From Pseudomonadota bacterium (GTDB taxonomy: Bacteria; Pseudomonadota; Gammaproteobacteria; Steroidobacterales; Steroidobacteraceae): a stretch of 64,000 nucleotides of DNA. This document shows, one piece after another, positions 35,736-48,119 of the stretch. Positions within the stretch are counted from its first letter, which is position 1. Every line of letters begins with the position of its first letter. Both the position numbers and the translations under genes were made by a program. The DNA is taken from NCBI GenBank assembly GCA_963205255.1, contig CAUJIK010000063.1, forward strand, positions 47,753 to 111,752, in the 5' to 3' direction. The notes under the pieces are model-generated. The model was not told the origin of the DNA and ran no database searches. It was given only the letters and a program-made list of their open reading frames with translations.

Positions 35736-36310
35736 CCGGCTCCTTCCGGCGTGTCATCCCAGCGTGCCGGGAACATCCGGCACGCTTCTCCGGCACAGGC
35801 ATTCGTGACGATCACACCGCGATTGCCGCAGCGCACGCGATAGTCGCGCGCGCCGGCGAAGGCGCCGCTGCCCAGATCCTCGACGATGCATAACCCCTGC
35901 AGCATTTCGGCCAGGTTGCGGCCATTGAAATACCGGGGATGTTCGATCAATGCGCGGGCCGCGTCGCGGGCGATGGCGAAGCTGCCTCCGTGGGGAGTCA
36001 GCAATACGCTGCGGGCTCCGACTGGCGCCCGCACGGCAAGCGCCGCGCGGTTGCAGTGCCACTGGCGCGCCGGCCGCGCACACTCCGCCACATACAGGGC
36101 AGGCAGCCCGGCCAGTGTCGTGTGCGCGGGGCAGACGATGCGCAGCTGACGCTCCGCGATGGCTGTGAGCTGATCCGCGGGGCCGAGGCAGACCTGTCTT
36201 TCCAGTGCGGCTCTTTCGGCTGGCGCCAGGCTGGTTGAAACAGGCGTTGCGGCTTCTGCGATGGTGGCCCACAGGATCACGATCAACAGAGGCCACCAAC
36301 GCCCGTTCAT
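35732..36310 (-). CDS. Secreted protein of unknown function
   Basis: A 192-residue product with a signal peptide (about 20 residues, ending AEA). It contains eight or more Cys in a pattern suggesting disulfides ([62 protein letters not shown]), fitting a stable periplasmic domain. No family recognised. It overlaps the preceding gene of the same strand by four bases (ATGA) and its own 3' end overlaps the ahpF stop by four bases, so it is convergent with ahpF. It probably belongs to the acetoacetyl-CoA synthetase operon. Confidence 0.65.
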   Translation of the reverse strand: MNGRWWPLLIVILWATIAEAATPVSTSLAPAERAALERQVCLGPADQLTAIAERQLRIVCPAHTTLAGLPALYVAECARPARQWHCNRAALAVRAPVGARSVLLTPHGGSFAIARDAARALIEHPRYFNGRNLAEMLQGLCIVEDLGSGAFAGARDYRVRCGNRGVIVTNACAGEACRMFPARWDDTPEGAG

Positions 36311-36753
36311 GCGGAATCGCCCTGCGGCTTGCCGGCCGGATGATGGCCGCAGCGCGGGCAGCCCGTCGCGCTCTGCAGAGCGTGCATCCAGTGCGAGAAC
36401 TTCTCGTGGCGTATGAAATGCAGCGCCGCACGGCAGCCACAGTTCCCGCAACGGATGGCCAGCAGCGTCAGCAGCAACCCGCCGCAGACCAGCGCGGCGG
36501 CCAGCCCGCCGATCCATCCCAGCAAGGCCTGCGGCAGGTGAAACCCTGGGTACTGGCCGATCCAGCGCAGCAGCACCAGGCCCGCGCCCGAAAAGGTCAT
36601 CAGCATCATCCACCGCAGATAGCGGTCCTGGTTGGTTGCCACCAGCCAGCTGGGCGGCAGATAGTCCACCGGCGCGGGCTCCGGGGGAGTCTCCAGTATT
36701 TCCAGCACCTCGAGTTCGGAACGATCTGCCACAGGTTCTCCGCCGCGCGCCAC
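36307..36753 (-). CDS. Small membrane protein with C-terminal zinc-ribbon-like motif
   Basis: A 148-residue protein with two predicted membrane helices (YLRWMMLMTFSGAGLVLLRWI and GWIGGLAAALVCGGLLLTLLAI) followed by a cytoplasmic tail with CGNCGCRAALHFIRH and CPRCGHHP, which resembles a zinc ribbon. GTG 36753 is the first start, three bases after the synthetase stop; GTG 36732 is possible. No named family recognised. It is coupled to the secreted protein downstream by an ATGA overlap. Confidence 0.65.
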   Translation of the reverse strand: MARGGEPVADRSELEVLEILETPPEPAPVDYLPPSWLVATNQDRYLRWMMLMTFSGAGLVLLRWIGQYPGFHLPQALLGWIGGLAAALVCGGLLLTLLAIRCGNCGCRAALHFIRHEKFSHWMHALQSATGCPRCGHHPAGKPQGDSA

Positions 36754-36756
36754 GGA

Positions 36757-38709
<1,953 letters not shown>

Positions 38710-38813
38710 CGCAACACTCCGCAGAAAATGCCGTGATCCGGAAAATATCGAGCGTAGCAGGAATCCACGGCGCCTCGTGGAACTGGCGGGCGCCGGTGTG
38801 CTATCTATGGGCG

Positions 38814-39215
<402 letters not shown>

Positions 39216-39245
39216 CGGTTTCACGGCAATGACGAACCGGCCGAC

Positions 39246-40811
39246 ATGACCCGCGCCGTCCGGGTACTGGGTCTGTCGCTGCTGGTCTGTGGCCTGGCGG
39301 GCTGCAACCGCGCCGGGCAGAGCGCACCCTCTCCGCTCGACAATCCCGCGGCCGTCACGGCCGAGCGACTGCTGGCCGCCGCGGGTGATGGCACGCAATG
39401 GATCATGCACGGCGGCGATTATTCCGGGCAGCGCTTCAGCCGGCTCGGGCAGATCGATGCCGGCAATGTCGCGCGTCTGGGTCTTGCCTGGTCCGCGGAT
39501 TATGGAACCGGCGTCGAACAGCATGGAGCGCCTCTCTATATAGATGGCATCGTCTATGTGCCGGTGTCCGGGGATGGGCTCGTGGCGCTGGAAGCGGGCG
39601 CCGGCAAGCTGCTGTGGCGCTACGACGCAGGATCAGTGCAGGGAGCGCGGCAGCCATGCTGCGCCGATGCTGGCCGGGGCATCGCTGCCTATCAGGGCAG
39701 GATCATCATGGGCACGCTGGATGCGCGCCTGGTCGCCATCGATGCGCGAACCGGCAGTGAAGCCTGGTCCACAGCTGTTCCGGATCAATCGGCCATCACC
39801 ATGGCGCCGCGCGTTGCGCAGGGCAAGGTATTCGTCGGCGGCTGGAGCACAGAGGCGGGTGTGCGCGGCTGGATGGCGGCATTCGATGCCGACACGGGCC
39901 GCGAGGTGTGGCGATTCCACAATGTGCCTGGAGATCCTTCGCAGGGGTTCGAGAACGAGGCCATGAAAAGGGCTGCCGTCACCTGGGGCGCGGAGCAGTG
40001 GAAGTCCGGTGGCGGCGGTGTGCGCGATGGCGCTGTCTACGATGCGGCGGCCGGATACCTTATATATGGCACGGGCGGCGCTCCCGGAAACGCGGGGGCG
40101 CGTGGGCCCGGGGGCGACGCTCTCTACGCGGCGTCCATCATCGCGCTGAAGGCGGACAGCGGCGAGTACGTGTGGCATTACCAGATCCCGCCGACGGGTA
40201 ACGGACTTCATGATGCCGCCGGCCCGATGATGACGATGGACCTTCTGCTTGAAGGCAAACCGCGTCATGTGCTGACGCAGCCCAATGCCAATGGCTTTCT
40301 CTACCTGCTGGATGTGGTCACGGGTGAACTGCTCGGGGCGGAGGCCTTTCGCGACGAGCGCAAAGGGAGCGTCTGGCCTGCCAGCGCCCACGATCCGGGC
40401 ACGGGCCTGATGTACATCGCAGGAGAAGGCCGCCTCGAAGCCTGGGATCCCGCGGCCCGCAAGAGAGTGTGGGAAATGCAGGATGTTGCCGGAGGGTTGG
40501 CTCGCGCGGGCGAATCGACCGTTGCCAGCGAGCGCGATGGCGGAATGCTCGCCACCGCCGGCGGCCTGGTATTCAGCGCCGCGGGCACCGTGCTGCGTGG
40601 CCACGATGCGCGTACCGGTCAGCAGTTGTGGAGTCACGACGCGCAGTCGGCCATCCACACGGCGCCGATCAGCTATGAGCTGGATGGACGACAGTACATC
40701 GCCGTCAGCGTGGGCGGTGCGAAGCCAGGCAGTGATGAGCCAGGCGCGGCTCGCCTGCTGGTCTTCGCGCTAGAGGGTGGTTCGGTGCAGCTCGATCAGC
40801 AGGGCCACTGA
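39246..40811 (+). CDS. PQQ-dehydrogenase-like beta-propeller lipoprotein, no cytochrome domain
   Basis: A 521-residue lipoprotein (lipobox LAGC near residue 20) built of quinoprotein propeller repeats: WIMHGGDYSGQRFSRLGQI, LVALEAGAGKLLWRYD, LVAIDARTGSEAW, IALKADSGEYVWHYQ and LRGHDARTGQQLW. It has the vicinal CysCys (QPCCADAG) seen in PQQ alcohol dehydrogenases. Those enzymes carry a conserved Asp in a WDYTA-like block; here the equivalent region reads NGLHDAAGPM, so catalysis is uncertain. The C-terminal cytochrome c domain of quinohaemoproteins is missing. The 3' end overlaps the convergent hutD gene by 42 bases. Confidence 0.82.
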   Translation: MTRAVRVLGLSLLVCGLAGCNRAGQSAPSPLDNPAAVTAERLLAAAGDGTQWIMHGGDYSGQRFSRLGQIDAGNVARLGLAWSADYGTGVEQHGAPLYIDGIVYVPVSGDGLVALEAGAGKLLWRYDAGSVQGARQPCCADAGRGIAAYQGRIIMGTLDARLVAIDARTGSEAWSTAVPDQSAITMAPRVAQGKVFVGGWSTEAGVRGWMAAFDADTGREVWRFHNVPGDPSQGFENEAMKRAAVTWGAEQWKSGGGGVRDGAVYDAAAGYLIYGTGGAPGNAGARGPGGDALYAASIIALKADSGEYVWHYQIPPTGNGLHDAAGPMMTMDLLLEGKPRHVLTQPNANGFLYLLDVVTGELLGAEAFRDERKGSVWPASAHDPGTGLMYIAGEGRLEAWDPAARKRVWEMQDVAGGLARAGESTVASERDGGMLATAGGLVFSAAGTVLRGHDARTGQQLWSHDAQSAIHTAPISYELDGRQYIAVSVGGAKPGSDEPGAARLLVFALEGGSVQLDQQGH

Positions 40812-41357
40812 CGACGTCGCTGCGCTGAGCTCCAGACGCTGCGGCGACGAGCGCAGCAGCACACAATCTTTCTCGCGCAGCGATGCGGTATTGCCCGATG
40901 CCGTGCAGGTGATCTCGCCGGCACAGCAGAACACGGCGGTTTCGGCCGCGGTGCAATCCAGCGCCAGATCGCCCCGCAGCGTGAGCCGGCGCACCACATG
41001 CCGATAGCGGTCGCGACGGGTCATCACGTTGAGATCGGCTATGGCGCCGTCGAGCAGCCGGGCCGCGACGGGAATGTCGGCGGGAAAGTGCAGCGGCGCC
41101 GTATCCGTGGTGAGCGCATGGCGTCCGAGCTGTGCGCCCAGATCCAGCTCCATGCCCTGTCCATCGACGATGGACAGGGTGCGGTCGATGCCGGGAAAGG
41201 AAGAGAAGGGACCATCGCCCGCCACGATGGCCATGCTGATGCGCCAGTCCAGCGAATCGAGCGTGGCCTGCGCGGGCGACACCGCGATCTCGAAAGTCTC
41301 GCCGCCGCCATTCTTCCATGGCATGCGGCGATATCCGGATGCGCGCAGCAGCTCCAT
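40770..41357 (-). CDS. hutD: HutD family protein
   Basis: A 195-residue cupin-type protein of the HutD family, found in many hut loci. Knockout data from pseudomonads point to a role in limiting pathway over-induction, but the molecular function is unknown. Family blocks are YRRMPWKNGGGETFEIAV near the start, WRISMAIVAGDGPFSSFPGIDR and LPLHFPAD-like TAPLHFPADIPV. It is the last gene of the leftward hut operon and its ATG overlaps the hutU stop (ATGA). Its C-terminal codons lie inside the 3' end of the convergent PQQ-like gene. Confidence 0.93.
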   Translation of the reverse strand: MELLRASGYRRMPWKNGGGETFEIAVSPAQATLDSLDWRISMAIVAGDGPFSSFPGIDRTLSIVDGQGMELDLGAQLGRHALTTDTAPLHFPADIPVAARLLDGAIADLNVMTRRDRYRHVVRRLTLRGDLALDCTAAETAVFCCAGEITCTASGNTASLREKDCVLLRSSPQRLELSAATSSVALLIELHRTTL

Positions 41358-43024
41358 CAGTCGGTGATGCCGGGCAGGTCCAGTCCCTTCTCGCGCGCGC
41401 AGTTGATGGCGATGTCGTAGCCGGCATATGCGTGACGCATCACGCCGGTGCCCGGGTCATTCCACAGCACACGGCCGACGCGCTCGGCGGCTTCCTTGGT
41501 GCCGTCGCAGACGATGACCACGCCGGCATGCTGCGAGAAGCCCATGCCCACGCCGCCGCCGTGATGGATGGACACCCAGGTGGCGCCGGACGCGGTGTTC
41601 AGCAGCGCGTTCAGCAGCGGCCAGTCGGAAACCGCATCCGAGCCATCCTGCATGGCTTCGGTCTCGCGGTTCGGCGAGGCCACCGAACCCGAGTCCAGGT
41701 GATCGCGGCCGATGACCACCGGCGCTTTGAGCTCGCCCTTCGCGACCATCTCGTTGAATGCGAGGCCGAGGCGGTGACGATCGCCCAGACCCACCCAGCA
41801 GATGCGCGCCGGCAGGCCCTGGAAGCTGATGCGCTCGCGCGCCATGTCCAGCCAGTTGTGCAGGTGCGGATCGTCGGGGATCAGCTCCTTCACCTTGGCG
41901 TCGGTCTTGTAGATGTCTTCCGGATCGCCGGACAGCGCCGCCCAGCGGAAGGGGCCGATGCCCCGGCAGAACAGCGGGCGAATGTAGGCGGGCACGAAGC
42001 CGGGGAAGGCGAAGGCATCCTTCACGCCCTCTTCCAGCGCGACCTGGCGGATGTTGTTGCCATAGTCGAAGGTGGGAATGCCCTGCTTGTGGAATTCCAG
42101 CATGGCGCGCACATGCACCGCCATCGAGGGGCGCGAGGCCGCGGTTACGGCGGCCGGATCGGAGGCGCGCGTCGCGTCCCACTGCTCCACCGTCCAGCCG
42201 ATGGGCAGATAGCCATTGACCGGATCGTGCGCCGAGGTCTGGTCGGTCACCGCGTCGGGCTTCACGCCGCGCTTGATCAGTTCCGGCAGCACTTCAGCGG
42301 CGTTGCCGAGCAGGGCCACCGAAATCGCCTTGCCGGTTTTCTTCGCGTCTTCGAGGATGGCCAGCGCGTCATCGAGATCCTTCGCGGCCACATCGACATA
42401 GCGGGTGCGCAGACGGAAGTCGATGCTGCTCTGGCGGCACTCGATGGCAAGACAGCTCAGGCCCGCCATGGTGGCGGCCAGCGGCTGCGCGCCGCCCATG
42501 CCGCCCAGACCCGCGGTCAGCACCCAGCGGCCAGCGGGCTTGCCGCCGAAATGCTGGCGCGCCATTTCGACGAAGGTCTCGTAAGTGCCCTGCACGATGC
42601 CCTGCGAGCCGATGTAGATCCACGAGCCGGCCGTCATCTGGCCGTACATCATCAGGCCCTTGCGATCCAGCTCGTTGAAGTGCTCCCAGGTCGCCCAGTG
42701 CGGCACCAGGTTGGAGTTGGCGATCAGCACGCGCGGCGCGTCCTCATGGGTGCGGAACACGCCCACCGGCTTGCCGGACTGGATCAGCAGCGTTTCGTTG
42801 GCTTCCAGGCGCTTGAGCGTGGCGACGATGCGGTCGTAGCAATCCCAGTCGCGAGCGGCGCGGCCGATGCCGCCGTAGACCACCAGCTCTTCGGGCCGTT
42901 CGGCCACGTCCGGATGGAGATTGTTCATCAGCATCCGCAGCGGCGCTTCGGTCAGCCAGCTCTTTGCGCTCAGGGTGGTGCCATGGGGGGCACGGATTAC
43001 GCGGGACTTGTCTGTGCGGTTCAT
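41357..43024 (-). CDS. hutU: Urocanate hydratase
   Basis: A 555-residue NAD-dependent hydratase that converts urocanate to imidazolone propionate, step two of histidine degradation. Signature regions are [12 protein letters not shown] near the start, [56 protein letters not shown] (NAD site), the catalytic-region sequence [22 protein letters not shown] and [20 protein letters not shown] 43024 gives the normal length; the open frame extends further but covers the hutG gene. HutG ends 31 bases upstream. Confidence 0.98.
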   Translation of the reverse strand: MNRTDKSRVIRAPHGTTLSAKSWLTEAPLRMLMNNLHPDVAERPEELVVYGGIGRAARDWDCYDRIVATLKRLEANETLLIQSGKPVGVFRTHEDAPRVLIANSNLVPHWATWEHFNELDRKGLMMYGQMTAGSWIYIGSQGIVQGTYETFVEMARQHFGGKPAGRWVLTAGLGGMGGAQPLAATMAGLSCLAIECRQSSIDFRLRTRYVDVAAKDLDDALAILEDAKKTGKAISVALLGNAAEVLPELIKRGVKPDAVTDQTSAHDPVNGYLPIGWTVEQWDATRASDPAAVTAASRPSMAVHVRAMLEFHKQGIPTFDYGNNIRQVALEEGVKDAFAFPGFVPAYIRPLFCRGIGPFRWAALSGDPEDIYKTDAKVKELIPDDPHLHNWLDMARERISFQGLPARICWVGLGDRHRLGLAFNEMVAKGELKAPVVIGRDHLDSGSVASPNRETEAMQDGSDAVSDWPLLNALLNTASGATWVSIHHGGGVGMGFSQHAGVVIVCDGTKEAAERVGRVLWNDPGTGVMRHAYAGYDIAINCAREKGLDLPGITD

Positions 43025-43055
43025 TCTCGATACCTGATGTGATGACTTGGATGGA

Positions 43056-43874
43056 TTACCGGAAGTGGAGGGCGAATTCGACGCAGCGTTGCAGCACGCG
43101 CACCAGCACATCGTGCAGCGGCGCCGCGAATTGCGGATCGAAGGGCACGGGCCAGTTGGCGTCGGTGACGGGACCGGGCGGCTCGCGCAGATAGCCGCGG
43201 CAGGAAAGCTCCATCTGGATGGCGTGCACGCCGCGCGCGGGATCCCCGAGGCTGCGTGTGATGTAGCCGCCCTTGAAGCGGCCATTGAGCACATGGGTGA
43301 ATTCCGACCCCGCGCAGATCTCCTGCACCGCCGCACCGAGCCTGGGATCGCTGGCCTGGCCGTCGTTGGTGCCGATGTTGAACTGCGGCAGCTGGCCCTC
43401 GAACAGGCGCGGGATGGACGAGCGGATCGAATGGCAGTCGTACACGACGATGCGTGGATGCTGGGACAGCAGCCGCTGCGCCTGAGCGCGCAAGGCCGCA
43501 TGGTAGGGATCGAAGTAGTCCCGGCGGCGCTGCTCGATCTCCTCTGCTGCGGGCGCCTGGCCCGCGAGATAAAGCGGCTCGCCGTCGAAGCTGGTCGTCG
43601 GGCACAGCTCGGTGGTGGCCATGCCCGGGTACAGCGAGCGCCCCGAAGGGTCGCGGTTCATGTCGATCACGGTGCGCGAGACATTGGTGCGCACGATGGT
43701 CGCGCCCAGCAGTTCGGCGGCGGCGTACAACTCCGGGATGTACCAGTCCGCGTCCTTGCGCGCGAGCCACGGCGAAACCAGCCGTGGCTCCAAGCCCTGC
43801 AGATCAAGCCCTGAATGCGGTATCGAAACCAGCAGTGGTTTCTCGCCGGGCGTGATCGACAGCCAGTCACTCAT
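43056..43874 (-). CDS. hutG: N-formylglutamate deformylase
   Basis: A 272-residue zinc-dependent amidohydrolase that releases glutamate and formate from N-formylglutamate, the last step of the five-step pathway. It shows [86 protein letters not shown] and [16 protein letters not shown] 43874 overlaps the hutH stop (ATGA). Finding this enzyme together with HutF, and no HutE-type formiminoglutamase, defines the formylglutamate branch. Confidence 0.96.
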   Translation of the reverse strand: MSDWLSITPGEKPLLVSIPHSGLDLQGLEPRLVSPWLARKDADWYIPELYAAAELLGATIVRTNVSRTVIDMNRDPSGRSLYPGMATTELCPTTSFDGEPLYLAGQAPAAEEIEQRRRDYFDPYHAALRAQAQRLLSQHPRIVVYDCHSIRSSIPRLFEGQLPQFNIGTNDGQASDPRLGAAVQEICAGSEFTHVLNGRFKGGYITRSLGDPARGVHAIQMELSCRGYLREPPGPVTDANWPVPFDPQFAAPLHDVLVRVLQRCVEFALHFR

Positions 43875-45406
43875 GCCGATTCCAGTGTCGGCAGGCGCAC
43901 GCTCACCGCGGCGGAGAGCTGGCCGCTGCGCACCAGCGCCAGGGCCTTCTCCATGTCCGGGTACATGTAGCGGTCGTCGTCGAGCGTGGGCACCTGCTCG
44001 CGCAGCGCGGCGCGCGCGGCTTCCAGCGGCGCGCTGGATTTCAGCGGCGCACGGAAGTCGCAGGCCTGCGCGGCCATCAGCAGTTCGATGCCGATCACCG
44101 CGGTGGCGTTCTCCACCATCGGCAGCAGACGCCGCGCGCCATGGGCAGCCATGGAGACATGGTCTTCCTGGTTCGCCGAAGTGGGGATGGAATCGACGCT
44201 GGCCGGATAGGCGCGCTGCTTGTTCTCCGAGACCAGCGCGGCGGCCGTCACCTGCGGGATCATGAACCCGGAATTGAGGCCCGGCCGCGGCGTGAGGAAT
44301 GCCGGCAGGCCGGAGAGCACCGGATCGATCAGCATCGCGATGCGCCGCTCGGCGATCGAGCCGATCTCGCACACGGCCAGCGCGATCATGTCGGCGGCGA
44401 AGGCCACCGGCTCGGCGTGGAAGTTGCCGCCGGACAGCGCCTCGCCACGGTCGGCGAAGATCAGCGGATTGTCCGAGACGCCGTTGGCTTCGGTGGCGAG
44501 GAAGTCGGCGGCGTCGCGCAGCAGGTCGAGGCAGGCGCCCATCACCTGCGGCTGGCAGCGCAGGCAGTAAGGATCCTGCACGCGCGTGTCGTCGGTGAGG
44601 TGCGAGGCGCGCAGCGGGCTGCCGGCCATCAGGCTCTGCAGCGCGGCCGCCGTCTCGATCTGGCCGCGGTGGCGACGCAGCGCGTGAATGCGCGGATCGA
44701 AGGGCGTGTCGGTGCCGCGCGCGCCATCGGTGCTCAGCGCTCCGGTCACCAGCGCGGCCTGATACAGCACCTCGGCCTCGAACAGCGCGGCCAGCGCCGC
44801 GGCCGTGGAGAACTGTGTGCCGTTGAGCAGCGCGAGCCCTTCCTTCGGCGCCAGCACCAGTGGCTGCAGGCCGATCTGCGCCAGCCCTTCGACGGCGCTC
44901 ACGCGGCCGGTGAGGGTATCCACTTCACCGACGCCGATCATCGCCGCCGTCATGTGCGCCAGCGGCGCCAGATCGCCGGAGGCGCCCACCGAGCCCTGTC
45001 CGGGCACCACCGGGATCACGTCGCCGGAGAGCATGGCCTCGAGGAACGACAGCGTGCGCGGCTGCACGCCGGAGGCGCCCTGGCCGAGGCTCGCGAGCTT
45101 CAGCGCCATCATCAGCCGCACGATGCGCGGCGGCAGCGGATCGCCGGTGCCGGAGGAATGCGAAAGCACGATGTTGCGCTGAAGCGTGGCCAGATCCGCC
45201 GCCTCGATGCGCACATGCGCCAGCTTGCCGAAGCCGGTGTTGATGCCATAGACGGGTTCGGATTTTGCCGCGATGCGCGCCACAGCCTCGGCGCCGGCCG
45301 CGACGGCCGCGTTGCAGCCGGGGTCGAGCTTGGGCTTGGCGCCTCGATAGATGGCGCGCCAGTCAGCCAGCGTTGCGGAACCGGGCGTCAGGACGATTGC
45401 GATCAT
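43871..45406 (-). CDS. hutH: Histidine ammonia-lyase
   Basis: A 511-residue lyase that deaminates L-histidine to urocanate, the first step of the pathway. The Ala-Ser-Gly triad that cyclises to the MIO cofactor is at residues 142-144 in [12 protein letters not shown]. Other family blocks are [47 protein letters not shown] and [10 protein letters not shown]. Its ATG overlaps the hutI stop and follows a GAGAGG ribosome site inside hutI. Confidence 0.98.
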   Translation of the reverse strand: MIAIVLTPGSATLADWRAIYRGAKPKLDPGCNAAVAAGAEAVARIAAKSEPVYGINTGFGKLAHVRIEAADLATLQRNIVLSHSSGTGDPLPPRIVRLMMALKLASLGQGASGVQPRTLSFLEAMLSGDVIPVVPGQGSVGASGDLAPLAHMTAAMIGVGEVDTLTGRVSAVEGLAQIGLQPLVLAPKEGLALLNGTQFSTAAALAALFEAEVLYQAALVTGALSTDGARGTDTPFDPRIHALRRHRGQIETAAALQSLMAGSPLRASHLTDDTRVQDPYCLRCQPQVMGACLDLLRDAADFLATEANGVSDNPLIFADRGEALSGGNFHAEPVAFAADMIALAVCEIGSIAERRIAMLIDPVLSGLPAFLTPRPGLNSGFMIPQVTAAALVSENKQRAYPASVDSIPTSANQEDHVSMAAHGARRLLPMVENATAVIGIELLMAAQACDFRAPLKSSAPLEAARAALREQVPTLDDDRYMYPDMEKALALVRSGQLSAAVSVRLPTLESA

Positions 45407-46635
45407 CTACCTCTCCAAATGCGGGAATGCAGGGGGTTGAAGCCGATCCGGTAGACCAGCTCGGACGGGCTGCCGATGTTCCAGACCGCGAGGTCCGCAT
45501 ACTTGCCGGCCTCCACGGTGCCCGTTTCATGCGCGATGCCAAGAGCGCGCGCCGCCTCGCGCGTGATGCCGGCGAGGCATTCGTCCACGGTCAGGCGGAA
45601 CTGCGTGGCGGCCATGTTCATCGTGAGCAGCAGGGACGTGAGCGGTGAGGTGCCCGGGTTGCAGTCCGTGGCGATGGCCATGGACACGCCGTGGCGGCGC
45701 AGCAGCTCGACCGGCGGCAGCTTGGTCTCGCGCAGGAAATAGAAGGCGCCGGGCAGCAGCACCGCGACGGTGCCGGCGCGCGCCATCGCGATGACGCCCG
45801 CCTCGTCGGTGTGCTCCAGATGGTCGGCCGAAAGCGCGCGGTGGTCAGCGGCCAGCGCCGCGCCGTGCAGGTTCGAGAGCTGGTCGGCATGCAGCTTCAC
45901 CGGCACGCCGTGCGCCGCCGCCGCGGCGAACACGCGCGTGATCTGCTGCGGCGAGAAGGCAATGCTCTCGCAGAACCCGTCGACGGCATCCACCAGGTTC
46001 TCGCGCGCCAGCGCGGGGAGCATGGTGTCCGCGACCAGTGAGATATAGGCGTCCGAATCGCCGGCGGCTTCGGGGGGCAGGGCGTGAGCGCCGAGGAAAG
46101 TGGTGCGAACGGTCACCGGGCGCAGCTTGCCGAGCCGCCGCGCGGCGCCGAGCATCCTGCGTTCGTTGTCCAGATCCAGCCCGTAGCCGGATTTGATCTC
46201 CACGGTGGTGAGACCTTCGGCGATCAGCGCGTCCAGCCGCGGCAGGGCCTGCGCCACCAGCTCCTCTTCGCTTGCGGCGCGGGTCGCGCGCACCGTGGAG
46301 ACGATGCCGCCACCGGCCGCGGCGATCTGCTGGTAGGTTGCGCCGCGCAGGCGCATCTCGAATTCCGCGGCGCGGTTGCCGCCGTGCACCAGATGGGTGT
46401 GACAGTCCACCAGCCCCGGCGTGATCCAGCGGCCTTCGCAGTCGATGATCTCGGTGTCCTGGTGCAGCGGGGCGGGTGCCTGCGCATCCGGCCCTGCCCA
46501 GGCGATGCGTTCGCCGCGCACGACCACGGTGGCACGCTCCACGATGCCCAGCCCCATGCCCGCCATGGTGGCGAGTGAGGCGTTGCGCAAGATGCGCTCG
46601 TGCGGCGGCTTGCCGGATTGCTGATCTGGAGTCAT
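45403..46635 (-). CDS. hutI: Imidazolonepropionase
   Basis: A 410-residue amidohydrolase-superfamily enzyme that opens the imidazolone ring to N-formimino-L-glutamate, step three. The metal site appears as [21 protein letters not shown] near residue 75, with KLHADQLSN, the [11 protein letters not shown]is and the [11 protein letters not shown]sp following in order. [17 protein letters not shown] is typical. It is the first gene of the leftward hut operon (hutI-hutH-hutG-hutU-hutD), divergent from hutF. Confidence 0.97.
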   Translation of the reverse strand: MTPDQQSGKPPHERILRNASLATMAGMGLGIVERATVVVRGERIAWAGPDAQAPAPLHQDTEIIDCEGRWITPGLVDCHTHLVHGGNRAAEFEMRLRGATYQQIAAAGGGIVSTVRATRAASEEELVAQALPRLDALIAEGLTTVEIKSGYGLDLDNERRMLGAARRLGKLRPVTVRTTFLGAHALPPEAAGDSDAYISLVADTMLPALARENLVDAVDGFCESIAFSPQQITRVFAAAAAHGVPVKLHADQLSNLHGAALAADHRALSADHLEHTDEAGVIAMARAGTVAVLLPGAFYFLRETKLPPVELLRRHGVSMAIATDCNPGTSPLTSLLLTMNMAATQFRLTVDECLAGITREAARALGIAHETGTVEAGKYADLAVWNIGSPSELVYRIGFNPLHSRIWRGR

Positions 46636-46681
46636 TGCGAGAGGTTCATCAACGGAGCCCGTGGCCGGAACCCTGACAGGC

Positions 46682-46701
46682 TATAATGTATAGTCATATA
46701 C
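46682..46701. promoter_or_regulatory. hut divergent promoter with putative HutC operator
   Basis: A consensus -10 box TATAAT at 46682-46687 overlaps TGTATAGTCA (46687-46696), one base away from the near-palindrome TGTnTAnACA also seen at 49949, 49985 and 53561. GTATA (46688-46692) and TATAC (46697-46701) give additional symmetry. The overlap with the promoter between hutI and hutF is what a repressor such as the HutC-like regulator encoded at 48116 would need. Confidence 0.6.
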
Positions 46702-46751
46702 TCGACCGACGCAAGCGTGAACCGCCCCGTTTCCCGGAGACGAAAACTGCC

Positions 46752-48119
46752 GTGAACACCATTTTTGCTTCCCGACTGCTGACTTCCGCTGGCTGGGCGT
46801 CGTCGGTGCGCATGCATCTGCGCGACGGGCGGATTGCCTCGCTGGAGCCTGGCGCCGTGGCGCAGCCCGGCGACGAGCACCATGCCGTGATCGTCCCGGC
46901 GATGCCGAACCTGCACAGCCATGCCTTCCAGCGCGGCATGGCCGGCCTCGCCGAGACCCGCGGTGCGGCGCAGGACGATTTCTGGAGCTGGCGCGACACC
47001 ATGTACCGCTTTGCGTCGCGGATGACGCCGGAGCAGCTCGAGGCCGTCGCGGGCCAGGCTTACATGGAGATGGTGGAGTCCGGATTCTGTCGCGTCGGCG
47101 AGTTCCACTACCTGCACCGTGATCTGGACGGCCGGCCCTATGCCGATGTCGCCGAGATGTCCGGCCGCATCGCCGCGGCAGCGGAGCGCACCGGCATCGC
47201 CCTCACCCTGCTGCCGGTGTTTTATGCGCATGCCTCCTTCGGCGGGGTGGCGCCGCGCGAGCACCAGAAGCGCTTCATTTCCAGTGTGGACAGCTATGCG
47301 CGGCTCATCGAGCGCTGCGGCGAGCTGCTTGCCCCGTTGCCGGCCGCCCGGCTGGGCGTCGCGCCGCACAGCCTGCGCGCGGTGACGCCCGAGGAGCTTG
47401 CCGGTGTGCTTGAGATCGCGCGCGGCATCGGCGCCGCGGCGCCGGTGCACATTCATATCGCCGAGCAGACCGGCGAGGTCAGCGACTGCGAGGCCTGGTC
47501 CGGCGCGCGCCCGGTGCGCTGGCTGCTGGATCACGCCCCGGTGGATGCGCGCTGGTGCCTGGTGCATGCCACGCACGTGGATGCCGGGGAAATCGCCGGC
47601 ATGGCCGCCGCCGGCGCGACCGTGGGCCTGTGCCCGATCACCGAGGCGAACCTCGGCGACGGCATCTTTCCGCTGCCGGAGTTTCTGGAGCAGGGCGGCG
47701 TCTGGGGTGTGGGTTCGGATTCGAACGTGCACATCAGCGTTGCCGCCGAGCTTGCGCTGCTGGAGTACTCGCAGCGGCTGTCCCGGCGCATCCGCAATGT
47801 CGTCGGACTGAACGGTGCATCCACCGGGGGGGCTCTGTTCCAGCGCGCCTTCGCGGGCGGCGGCGCCGCGCTGGGAACCGGGAGCACGGCGCTGGTGGAA
47901 GGCGCGGCGGCCGACATGGTGAGCCTTGCCACCACGGAACCGGCCCTGGTCTGCCGCGAAAGCGATACATTACTGGATTCGTGGATATTCGCGGCGCCAG
48001 CCAGCGCCGTGGATTGTGTGTGGGTGGCAGGACGCCGGCTCGTCGAAGGCGGGCGGCATGTGCGGCGCGAGGCGATCCGCAGGGAATATGTGAAGGCTTT
48101 GAAAGAGTTGTGCGCTTGA
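46752..48119 (+). CDS. hutF: Formimidoylglutamate deiminase
   Basis: A 455-residue amidohydrolase that converts N-formimino-L-glutamate to N-formylglutamate plus ammonia, step four of the five-step route. Metal-site motif MPNLHSHAFQRGMAGL lies near residue 52, followed by VGEFHYLHRD, APHSLRAV, VHIHIAEQ, LVHATHVD and GSDSNVHISVAAEL. GTG 46752 gives the usual N-terminus; starting at the open frame's 46686 would place the start within the promoter. Its stop overlaps the regulator gene downstream. Confidence 0.95.
   Translation: MNTIFASRLLTSAGWASSVRMHLRDGRIASLEPGAVAQPGDEHHAVIVPAMPNLHSHAFQRGMAGLAETRGAAQDDFWSWRDTMYRFASRMTPEQLEAVAGQAYMEMVESGFCRVGEFHYLHRDLDGRPYADVAEMSGRIAAAAERTGIALTLLPVFYAHASFGGVAPREHQKRFISSVDSYARLIERCGELLAPLPAARLGVAPHSLRAVTPEELAGVLEIARGIGAAAPVHIHIAEQTGEVSDCEAWSGARPVRWLLDHAPVDARWCLVHATHVDAGEIAGMAAAGATVGLCPITEANLGDGIFPLPEFLEQGGVWGVGSDSNVHISVAAELALLEYSQRLSRRIRNVVGLNGASTGGALFQRAFAGGGAALGTGSTALVEGAAADMVSLATTEPALVCRESDTLLDSWIFAAPASAVDCVWVAGRRLVEGGRHVRREAIRREYVKALKELCA

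Noticed and set aside
41318..43042. A 574-codon plus-strand frame opposite hutU
   Set aside because: HutU is unambiguous on the other strand; this frame has no recognisable domain and mirrors its codon pattern.
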